Virus record (IMG/VR): IMGVR_UViG_3300006325_000101
Location: 1-27,068 of that record
Direction: 5' to 3' (one strand)
Length of the DNA: 27,068 bases
From: a virus
Of this stretch, positions 21,666-27,068 are shown one piece after another; the first letter of the stretch is position 1; the number at the start of each line of letters is the position of its first letter. The position numbers and the translations under genes are program-made. Under the pieces are notes generated by a model. It was given only the letters and a program-made list of their open reading frames with translations. It was not told the origin of the DNA and made no database searches.

Positions 21666-21885
21666 TTTCACTCTCCGCTAATTTAATAATATCGTCTACA
21701 GTAACAAGATGTTCCATTTTATCTTCGGGCATAGTAATATTTAACTTTTCTTCTACAGCAAGACAGACTTCGATAATATCCATATCGTCGCCATCCAAGT
21801 CGTCAATTATACCGTGCTTAGGTTCTATTGTTACGTCTTTCCCAAAATGTTCGTGTAATGCTTCCATTACTTTATCTTTAATCAT
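21652..21885 (-). CDS. Acyl-carrier-protein-like protein lacking the phosphopantetheine serine
   Basis: A 77-residue protein with the acidic four-helix layout of acyl carrier proteins: IDDLDGDDMDIIEVCLAVEE, then LNITMPEDKMEHLVTVDDII. In true ACPs the second helix begins DSLD with the Ser that carries 4'-phosphopantetheine; here the four residues are DDMD, with Asp in place of Ser. A carrier function by that route is therefore not expected; it may act as a decoy or adaptor for ACP-binding enzymes. ATG 21885 is preferred to ATG 21897 because it has GAGGA six bases upstream and overlaps the stop of the CxxC gene. It sits between endolysin and spanins. Confidence 0.8.
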   Translation of the reverse strand: MIKDKVMEALHEHFGKDVTIEPKHGIIDDLDGDDMDIIEVCLAVEEKLNITMPEDKMEHLVTVDDIIKLAESESGNI

Positions 21886-22009
21886 TGTATTCCTCATCGT
21901 ATCTAGCTTGGTAACAAACTATAATTTCTACGGGTTTATTATCACCGTCCATAAATTCTTCAGTTAATTTACCTTCGTGTTTACGTCCACAGTTTTGACA
22001 CGTTCTCAT
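21878..22009 (-). CDS. 43-residue CxxC protein
   Basis: A short gene encoding MRTCQNCGRKHEGK and on to YQARYDEEYND, with Cys4, Cys7, His11 and Cys32 as possible zinc ligands. It starts at ATG 22009, overlapping the endolysin stop as ATGA, and ends eight bases inside the ACP-like gene. This exact packing supports real coding. Function unknown; it could bind zinc or a nucleic acid. Confidence 0.65.
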   Translation of the reverse strand: MRTCQNCGRKHEGKLTEEFMDGDNKPVEIIVCYQARYDEEYND

Positions 22010-22530
22010 ATCATATTTAAGGCTATGTTCGACGTTTCACTTACTCGTCTGGTCCAGCCTCTTCCAAATGTTTCAAACGTGGATAAACTCTCATAATATC
22101 CTTGTCTAGCATCTTGGTACTCACGAATTGCTATTTCTACACCGTTTGCTTCAACAAATTCGTTTACTTTACTAATTGTATTTGGGCCTATAGCCCCATC
22201 TACTCCTGCTCCGACTAGCTCTTGTAGGTATCTAGCGGCTCGTCCTGTGCCAGCGTTTACGCCAAAGTCGAATACGCACAGATCTAAACCGGCGGGCAAA
22301 TTATCTGCATGAACCCTGCCCCAGTAGTTCTTTTCATAAATAGGAGCAACATCATCTTCAGTTAATGCTTTCATAGTGTCAGCATCAACCTCGTGTCCTA
22401 CCCATCCTTCATAAGTCCGTTTAGTAACACCCATATTAGTGATACCACCTGGATCCTTAGGGTGATTAACGTAACCACCCTCGTGGTCTAAGATTATCGA
22501 AAGTGCGTCTCTGTAATTCTCTCTCGCCAT
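22006..22530 (-). CDS. GH108-type endolysin (N-acetylmuramidase)
   Basis: A 174-residue lysozyme-like protein. The glycosyl hydrolase 108 signature DHEGGYVNHPKDPGGITNMG (15-34) contains the catalytic Glu17 of the EGGY motif. Then come YWGRVHADNLPAG, DFGVNAGTGRAARYLQ and a C-terminal peptidoglycan-binding-type region (GVDGAIGPNTISKV). It would cleave the glycan strands of the host wall. There is no signal peptide, so export must rely on a holin. Length is typical. It starts at ATG 22530, 13 bases after the unknown gene at 22544, and begins the lysis block with spanins. Confidence 0.93.
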   Translation of the reverse strand: MARENYRDALSIILDHEGGYVNHPKDPGGITNMGVTKRTYEGWVGHEVDADTMKALTEDDVAPIYEKNYWGRVHADNLPAGLDLCVFDFGVNAGTGRAARYLQELVGAGVDGAIGPNTISKVNEFVEANGVEIAIREYQDARQGYYESLSTFETFGRGWTRRVSETSNIALNMI

Positions 22531-22543
22531 TCTAGTCCTTTTA

Positions 22544-23254
22544 TTATTTTGTTAGTACTAATGTGTAACCTGCGTTTTCAATTAAGTATTTGTCGCCGTA
22601 GATGGAAATATCATAGTCACCTAAATATTTAGTAAGGAAAATAATTTCTGGAAATGCATTGATGTTAAAAGATTCATTAATTTTATTGTGGATATCGTCG
22701 TGTTTTCCAAAACTATTTACTTTAAATTTTAAAGGTTGTGCCCAAATCTTTTTAAATGTAATATCGTCTTGTAATAATTCAACACTATCTAAATAACTCT
22801 TGTTAAAGAAGTTTTTATAGTTTTCCATGTTAGCTTCGTTAACTCTAATTTCGTAACCATCAACATCTAGTGGAACTGTTTCGCTAATAGTTTGTTCATC
22901 AGCTGGTAAACTATTAAAGCCCTTATAATATCTAAATTTAATATCTTCTATATGAGCTAACTTTTTAACACCGTCAACTATTTCTATAATTTGTTGGGGA
23001 ATTTCTCTACCACGTTCTAGTTCAACAAAAACCTTGTATGTTCCGTCTGGTTGTTCGCCTGATGTAACATCAGAGTCTAATACAAACGGATAACCTTTTT
23101 CGCAAAAATTCATTAAGTCTTTTGCTGGTTCTTGTGATTTGACTGAAAAACTTAAAACAACAATATCTTTATCTTCACCCATTTTTGATTTGAATGAATC
23201 TATTTCAAAGATGTCGTAAACTAAATTTCTTAAATCTCCTGCTTGAAGACCCAT
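22544..23254 (-). CDS. Conserved unknown protein of marine T4-like phages
   Basis: A 236-residue soluble protein. The stretches LVYDIFEIDSFKSKMGEDKD, YPFVLDSDVTSGEQPDGTYK and KVFVELERGREIPQQIIEIV recall a conserved hypothetical protein of marine T4-like phages, but I know no function. It looks alpha/beta, with a repeated strand-helix layout and no Cys-rich or catalytic motif. It starts at ATG 23254, overlapping the previous stop by one base, and precedes the endolysin, so it is in the late transcript that starts at about 23840. Confidence 0.72.
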   Translation of the reverse strand: MGLQAGDLRNLVYDIFEIDSFKSKMGEDKDIVVLSFSVKSQEPAKDLMNFCEKGYPFVLDSDVTSGEQPDGTYKVFVELERGREIPQQIIEIVDGVKKLAHIEDIKFRYYKGFNSLPADEQTISETVPLDVDGYEIRVNEANMENYKNFFNKSYLDSVELLQDDITFKKIWAQPLKFKVNSFGKHDDIHNKINESFNINAFPEIIFLTKYLGDYDISIYGDKYLIENAGYTLVLTK

Positions 23255-23811
23255 TATACTTCACCTTCTACTGGTGCCGGTGCCGGCTCAGCCATAGGTT
23301 CAGGCGCCATTGCCGCTTCTTCGCCTGCTTGTGGCACTTGATCAACAGCCGTTTCTGGACCCATTTCAGCTGGCTCTGATACTATGTCTAGTTGTTCTCT
23401 GTAGCCACTGTAAATATTAAGAATTAGATCTTTAGGCATTTGTATTTTAACTACCCAAATAGGATGTCTATCTAATTTGCCCTTTTTAGTACCAGGACGC
23501 ATATCGCCAGGTTCTTTAATTTTTCGGGGTTTAATAATATTTGTTTTTTCAAAGGATACTTTGCATTCGTAATCTATAAGTCTTTTTCCACCCATAGGAT
23601 CTGGCATTTTCTCTCTAGCCCACATAAATTCACAAGTTACCCAATGTTTTTCTATGTTTGGACCTGAGACTAATTCACCATCTTCCCAATTTTCGTATAC
23701 GTAAATATCAAGCTCATCTAGTACTCTTTCAAAGTCTTTAAGAACACTAAAAGCGGTATCACTATCGTAGATATGTTCGATGTTTTTAACAATGTCCATC
23801 ACGTCATGCAT
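23254..23811 (-). CDS. Conserved unknown protein with Pro/Ala/Glu-rich tail
   Basis: A 185-residue protein. The folded part (1-140) has an acidic helical N-terminus (DIVKNIEHIYDSDTAFSVLK), then beta-like segments (WVTCEFMWARE, LIDYECKVSFEK, PIWVVKIQMPKDLILNIYSG). The last 45 residues are Pro/Ala/Glu/Met-rich and likely disordered (MAPEPMAEPAPAPVEGEV). It starts at ATG 23811 with TAGGAGCG upstream, opposite phoH, and is translationally coupled to the gene at 22544. Probably a binding partner of that gene product, by proximity only. Confidence 0.7.
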   Translation of the reverse strand: MHDVMDIVKNIEHIYDSDTAFSVLKDFERVLDELDIYVYENWEDGELVSGPNIEKHWVTCEFMWAREKMPDPMGGKRLIDYECKVSFEKTNIIKPRKIKEPGDMRPGTKKGKLDRHPIWVVKIQMPKDLILNIYSGYREQLDIVSEPAEMGPETAVDQVPQAGEEAAMAPEPMAEPAPAPVEGEV

Positions 23812-23933
23812 GGTTATAGTCGCTCCTATACACTTATTTAGCTAATCTGCGTTCATATAGTAGTAGTTTAGTTTTTCCCCTGGTTCACTAAATATTTGCG
23901 TAGAGACAAGATTACCTCATAAAGGAGGACTGA
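23812..23933. promoter_or_regulatory. Divergent promoter region between the late operon and phoH
   Basis: The only divergent intergenic region in the window, 122 bases. CTAAATA occurs on the minus strand at 23841-23835 (about 24 bases before ATG 23811, followed by TAGGAGCG) and on the plus strand at 23888-23894 (about 40 bases before ATG 23934, followed by AAAGGAGG). No clear -35/-10 pair was found for phoH. The two equal elements suggest back-to-back late-type promoters. Confidence 0.5.
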
Positions 23934-24647
23934 ATGAGTAATAAACGAGCCAAACGGCATCTTCAGAATACGAGTAATATCATTAATTTTCAAAACCCAC
24001 ATAAAAGAGAAGTTAAAATACTACCAAGAAATAAAAATCAAGAATCATATATGCTAAAACTAATGGATCCTAAGAAAGACATAGTCTTCGGTATAGGGCC
24101 TGCGGGAACCGGTAAAACGCTATTAGCGGTACAGGTGGCTGTTAAGTTATTTCGAAATAGTGTTGTGGATAAAATTGTTGTTACTCGACCAGCAATTAGT
24201 GTCGATGAAGATTTAGGATTTTTACCAGGGACAATGGAACAAAAAATGGCACCGTGGACAATGCCAATTTTTGATGTATTTAGAGAATATTATAGTCAGT
24301 ATGAAATACAGAATATGATAAACGAAAATGTTGTAGAAATTGCACCCTTGGCCTATATGAGAGGTAGAACATTTAAAAATGCATTTATTGTTGCAGATGA
24401 AATGCAAAATGCTACTGCTAGTCAAATGAAGATGCTTTTAACACGGTTAGGTTCAAAATCACAAATGGCTGTTACTGGAGACCTAAGACAATCAGACAGG
24501 TTAACTAGTAATGGATTATTAGATTTTATCAAACAATTAGAACGCTTTCCCACAACTAAACATATTGACGTTATAAGATTTAGACAAGGAGACATTGAAC
24601 GCAGTAATGCAGTCAAAGAAGTCCTTCAAGTATACGGAGATGAATAA
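23934..24647 (+). CDS. phoH: PhoH-like ATPase
   Basis: A 237-residue P-loop ATPase of the PhoH family. Walker A is GPAGTGKT (55-62), followed by VVTRPAISVDEDLGFLPG, the Walker B-like region AFIVADEMQNAT and VTGDLRQSD, all diagnostic of PhoH. PhoH genes are widespread in marine phages and often linked to phosphate starvation, but the biochemical role (an RNA-related ATPase/helicase activity is proposed for PhoH proteins) is unsettled. It is the only large plus-strand gene here and has an excellent ribosome binding site (AAGGAGG, 23922-23928). No Pho box was recognised upstream. Confidence 0.96.
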   Translation: MSNKRAKRHLQNTSNIINFQNPHKREVKILPRNKNQESYMLKLMDPKKDIVFGIGPAGTGKTLLAVQVAVKLFRNSVVDKIVVTRPAISVDEDLGFLPGTMEQKMAPWTMPIFDVFREYYSQYEIQNMINENVVEIAPLAYMRGRTFKNAFIVADEMQNATASQMKMLLTRLGSKSQMAVTGDLRQSDRLTSNGLLDFIKQLERFPTTKHIDVIRFRQGDIERSNAVKEVLQVYGDE

Positions 24648-24655
24648 GTAATTGT

Positions 24656-24736
24656 ATGACTAGACAAGTTTTTCAGTTGTTGTTTGGACTTTTAGTTATT
24701 TCAGGACTTATGGCTTTGTATTACTACCTAGCGTAG
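24656..24736 (+). CDS. 26-residue single-span membrane microprotein
   Basis: A short reading frame behind phoH encoding MTRQVFQLLFGLLVISGLMA plus LYYYLA, almost entirely one transmembrane helix. It starts eight bases after the phoH stop and ends one base before the stop of the convergent gene, filling the gap exactly. The nearest GGAG is about 15 bases upstream, too far to be convincing. It may be a real microprotein coupled to phoH or chance; composition and exact fit favour coding slightly. Confidence 0.45.
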   Translation: MTRQVFQLLFGLLVISGLMALYYYLA

Positions 24737-24737
24737 T

Positions 24738-25475
24738 TTATTCACCTGGAAGCTCGGTATCGTGGGCATCAACAATATAGTTTTTCTTTTCATGTTGCCA
24801 ACGTGTCCAACCGGCAAAAATAATATTTTTTAAGCCTATAATAGCATTATGTCTGGCGACCGCAGTTTCGCTCAAGTTACCAGTTTTAGCAACAACTGTT
24901 TCTCGTTTAATAGGAATAACTTGACACAAAGGTTCACCTAGTTTAATAGTTGTAGGTTTAATTTCTTTCAGCATAATATTAATAGGACTCACTAACGCAC
25001 CTATGTCATGATCTATTATACCAGGAATTGCTTCATAATTTCTATCCTCCCAATAAAACATTGGTAGATACATTAAACTCCAGTCTTTGGCCGCCCACAT
25101 TTTCCATGGGTTATCTAATTTTACAGCCGCTCTTACACCAAATTTTTTTAATAGTTGATTGCTTAATTGATCTGTTGGATGATAAGCACTATTATAGTTA
25201 GGTTCTGAATATCTAGTAGTAACGCTTTGTCCGTCTCCACTTGGAGTAATTTCTATATCACACCAAGCAGGAATAACATAGCCAGTTGACATAAAATCAC
25301 CAATACCCGGGCAGGCTTTTATACTTTTATCGCTGTCAATTAAATGCTTTGCCTTCTTAGTATATGTAGGCATATTTTTCCATGCTTCAGGCATGAAATC
25401 TTTGGCAGGTTTAATAGGTGCGTATTTTCTTACAGCCCAATGTTCTGTTTCAAAAAATAATATAGGTTTTGTCAT
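24738..25475 (-). CDS. Conserved unknown phage protein
   Basis: A 245-residue soluble protein rich in Trp, Pro and Tyr. Recognisable stretches are KPILFFETEHWAVRKYAPIK, PEAWKNMP, CPGIGDFMSTGYVIPAWCDI, WKMWAAKDWSLMYLPMFYW and a late SPINIMLKEIKP. It looks like a compact enzyme or binding domain of the kind seen in cyanophage hypothetical proteins, but no function can be named. The frame reaches back to 25523; ATG 25475 is chosen because it overlaps the thyX stop (ATGA). It is the last gene of the ferredoxin-parvulin-thyX operon and converges on phoH. Confidence 0.75.
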   Translation of the reverse strand: MTKPILFFETEHWAVRKYAPIKPAKDFMPEAWKNMPTYTKKAKHLIDSDKSIKACPGIGDFMSTGYVIPAWCDIEITPSGDGQSVTTRYSEPNYNSAYHPTDQLSNQLLKKFGVRAAVKLDNPWKMWAAKDWSLMYLPMFYWEDRNYEAIPGIIDHDIGALVSPINIMLKEIKPTTIKLGEPLCQVIPIKRETVVAKTGNLSETAVARHNAIIGLKNIIFAGWTRWQHEKKNYIVDAHDTELPGE

Positions 25476-26137
25476 TTTAATTCGTTTATTATAGGAAAAA
25501 TTCCTGCAATTACTTTGGCACAAGCATGAGCAATATCCATGTGTTCTTTTTGTGTACCATGCCCGCCACGTAATTCAATATAATGAACCCATGAACGAAG
25601 TGTGCCATTCATATATAGTCGTGTTTTAGTTAATCCTTCAGGTAATACGGCTCTTGCTTGTTCTTTAGCAATTCCTTCACCAAGTGCCCAGTCATATGCT
25701 TCTTTGCATTTATCAATTACTTGTTGTTGTTTTCGTCCCCAAGCCATTTGTAAAACGTCATCTTCAACAGCTATAGAATTTTGTCTATTTTTTGGATCTT
25801 GTAAACGTGCTTCTCTAAAAGTAAATGCATTTTCCATGTCTTGTGGATTTGCATATCGTTGGCTAAATTCTTGGAAGGCAAATGATCTGTGTCTTACTAT
25901 TTGGTGGGCTATATCTCTTGTAGTATTAATTTCAAGACAGGCACTAACCATCTCTAATGGTGACCAATGTTTGTGCTTAATCAAATACTTAATAAGTTTA
26001 GCACTTGTTTCAGTATTCATTTGATTACTGGGATTACTAACCCTAGCACAAAAGGCAATTAAGTCTTGAGCGTCTTCTAATCCTTCTTCTAAAAAATCAT
26101 CTGATGGTTTTGAATACGAAACTAATTTTACACTCAT
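25472..26137 (-). CDS. thyX: Flavin-dependent thymidylate synthase ThyX
   Basis: A 221-residue enzyme making dTMP from dUMP using FAD, NADPH and methylene-tetrahydrofolate. The ThyX signature is present as RHRSFAFQEFSQRY (82-95): the Arg-His-Arg and the second Ser (92) are kept, while the first Ser of the usual RHRxxSxxxxSxR is Ala87. Other family parts are HKHWSPLEM (His near the flavin), EQARAVLPEGLTKTRLYMNG and WVHYIELR. The frame extends to 26179, but ATG 26137 overlaps the parvulin stop (ATGA) and gives a normal N-terminus. It supplies thymidylate for phage DNA synthesis. Confidence 0.96.
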   Translation of the reverse strand: MSVKLVSYSKPSDDFLEEGLEDAQDLIAFCARVSNPSNQMNTETSAKLIKYLIKHKHWSPLEMVSACLEINTTRDIAHQIVRHRSFAFQEFSQRYANPQDMENAFTFREARLQDPKNRQNSIAVEDDVLQMAWGRKQQQVIDKCKEAYDWALGEGIAKEQARAVLPEGLTKTRLYMNGTLRSWVHYIELRGGHGTQKEHMDIAHACAKVIAGIFPIINELK

Positions 26138-26451
26138 CCTGTTCTCAATATAATATGTACTCCAAAGGGTGAAATACAAGGCGGCCCTATGTCGTCTTTT
26201 TGAATACTTTTACAGGCTTGTGAAAATTCTATAGCCATTGCTGATTCTTCAAACCAACCAAGGTCCCCTCCTCGCTCTTTGCTAGGACAAGCACTATTTT
26301 CTCTAGCCGCTTGTTCAAAAGATATGCCGCCTGCTTTTAATTCTCTTATTAGTTCCTCGGCTTCATTCATTGCAACTGCAATTCCTCTACTATGTGTAGG
26401 AGGATTGGCATCACGATGACTTAATAATATGTGTGATGCTCGTAATTTCAT
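26134..26451 (-). CDS. Stand-alone parvulin-type prolyl isomerase
   Basis: A 105-residue rotamase domain with no signal peptide, so cytoplasmic. It follows the PpiC/parvulin pattern: ASHIL (His7), FEQAARENSACPSKERGGDL (split at Ser/Cys55), LGWF, and a C-terminal FGVHIILRTG with the second conserved His98. The length is that of E. coli PpiC (93). It would speed cis/trans Xaa-Pro changes, probably in phage structural proteins. It starts at ATG 26451, directly after the ferredoxin stop, and overlaps thyX by four bases. Confidence 0.95.
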   Translation of the reverse strand: MKLRASHILLSHRDANPPTHSRGIAVAMNEAEELIRELKAGGISFEQAARENSACPSKERGGDLGWFEESAMAIEFSQACKSIQKDDIGPPCISPFGVHIILRTG

Positions 26452-26793
26452 TTAATCTCCCTTACCTGGATTTTCACTAAAGTGTTCCATCTTTCCAGGA
26501 ACGTTTTCCCATTCCTTAACATCCTCTGGAACATCTTCTGGTCGTTTCTTTGTAATGTTAGGCCAACTGTTTGCCCACTTTTCATTTAGGATAAACCATT
26601 CTTCACTACCGGGTGTATTATCGTCAATAATTGCTTCTACAGGACATTCAGGTTCACACACACCACAGTCGATACATTCGTCTGGATGTATAACTAACAT
26701 ATTCTCGCCTTCGTAAAAACAATCTACAGGACAAACTTCAACACAATCCATGTGTTTACATTTGATACAACTATCATTTACTAGGTATGTCAT
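26452..26793 (-). CDS. fdxA: 7Fe-type ferredoxin, alphaproteobacterial FdxA type
   Basis: A 113-residue ferredoxin with two iron-sulfur clusters. The first part has [20 protein letters not shown] (Cys9, 12, 17, 21, 25), the second [17 protein letters not shown] (Cys40, 43, 46, 50), followed by the long C-terminal extension typical of FdxA ([20 protein letters not shown]). It is very similar to cellular FdxA of alphaproteobacteria as I recall them, which suggests recent gain from the host. It is likely to carry electrons for a reductase or for ThyX-linked or other metabolism in infected cells; no partner oxidoreductase is in the window. It starts at ATG 26793, inside the end of the preceding gene. 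Confidence 0.94.
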   Translation of the reverse strand: MTYLVNDSCIKCKHMDCVEVCPVDCFYEGENMLVIHPDECIDCGVCEPECPVEAIIDDNTPGSEEWFILNEKWANSWPNITKKRPEDVPEDVKEWENVPGKMEHFSENPGKGD

Positions 26794-27068
26794 CTTTCTT
26801 ACTACTTTTTTCCTTTTCTTCTACAAGTTGGTCAATTACTTGTTTAGCATTTGCCAGCGATTCTGTCAAGTGCATAGTAAGACCTAATATACTGGCTCCT
26901 TCACCTCGTAAGCCAGTCCAAAACATTCTATAGTCGTCCGGATTTTTTTCCCTTGGAAAATTGTCCGCCTCCTTTAAAAGGTCCCTAAACTTATTTACAA
27001 TTTCTTGTTGTCTTTCAGCTGAATAAAGGATCAAAAACGATTCAACTTTATCATAGTTGCGGCCAAGT
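26774..27068 (-). CDS. Unknown protein, N-terminus outside the window
   Basis: At least 97 residues, open to the right window edge. A TTG at 27034 is the only near start, but the frame continues upstream as [20 protein letters not shown] without a ribosome binding site, so this is very likely a 5'-partial gene. It is helical and charged ([59 protein letters not shown]). It overlaps the ferredoxin gene by 20 bases. I do not recognise a family. Confidence 0.7.
   Translation of the reverse strand, partial: LGRNYDKVESFLILYSAERQQEIVNKFRDLLKEADNFPREKNPDDYRMFWTGLRGEGASILGLTMHLTESLANAKQVIDQLVEEKEKSSKKDDIPSK

Noticed and set aside
24720-24745. Terminator between phoH and the convergent gene
   Set aside because: CTAC/GTAG gives only a four-base stem with no U-run.
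1-27068. tRNA genes, CRISPR arrays, insertion sequences, integrase or attachment sites
   Set aside because: I looked for cloverleaf-like arms, regularly spaced direct repeats and transposase or integrase motifs and saw none; a tRNA scan was not possible here.

Overview
This window looks like part of the genome of a tailed T4-like (gp43-type) bacteriophage from the sea, most likely one infecting an alphaproteobacterium of the SAR11/Pelagibacter kind. The T4-like label rests on a T4-type family B DNA polymerase, a DsbA-like DNA-binding protein, late-promoter octamers of the NATAAATA type, and PhoH, peptide deformylase and ThyX genes typical of marine T4-like phages. The host guess rests on the low G+C content and on a ferredoxin that closely matches the alphaproteobacterial 7Fe FdxA type. 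Both are inferences from recognised sequence features; no search was run. Genes are densely packed, mostly with ATGA or TAATG start/stop overlaps. All lie on the minus strand except phoH and a microprotein behind it.

Read in the direction of transcription (right to left), the right end (27068-24738) is a metabolic and folding operon: an unknown partial gene, ferredoxin, a stand-alone parvulin prolyl isomerase, ThyX and an unknown protein. The plus-strand phoH (23934) follows, divergent from two conserved unknown genes (23811-22544). Next is a lysis block: a GH108 endolysin, a 43-residue CxxC protein, an acyl-carrier-protein-like protein lacking the phosphopantetheine serine, and overlapping inner and outer spanin genes.

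From 20773 to 17781 runs a block of six small membrane proteins. It starts with an ExbB/TolQ/MotA-like protein and an ExbD/MotB-like partner and includes a miniature MscS-like protein. This is the best candidate for an undescribed system in the window. It is followed by a protein-quality-control operon (DnaJ without a zinc finger, peptide deformylase, ClpA with an IGF loop) and by conserved unknown and structural genes.

From about 12800 to 5400, behind clear late promoters, lies a cassette of unusual proteins: a 32-residue protein with nine cysteines, a nucleotidyltransferase fused to an ADP-ribosyltransferase-like domain, a ParB-like/deoxyribonucleotidase fusion, and basic low-complexity proteins. 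Several start with short leaders ending in hydrophobic-x-Glu, as in T4 internal proteins that are packaged in the head and cut by the gp21 protease. I infer that some of these are injected virion proteins.

The left end holds three tandem 2-oxoglutarate/Fe(II)-oxygenase-like paralogs. After them a perfect sigma70 promoter (TTGACA, 17 bases, TATAAT) drives dsbA, a membrane protein, a HAD phosphatase and DNA polymerase gp43, which runs off the window. No tRNA, rRNA, CRISPR array or insertion sequence was seen, and no stretch over 300 bases lacks a gene.
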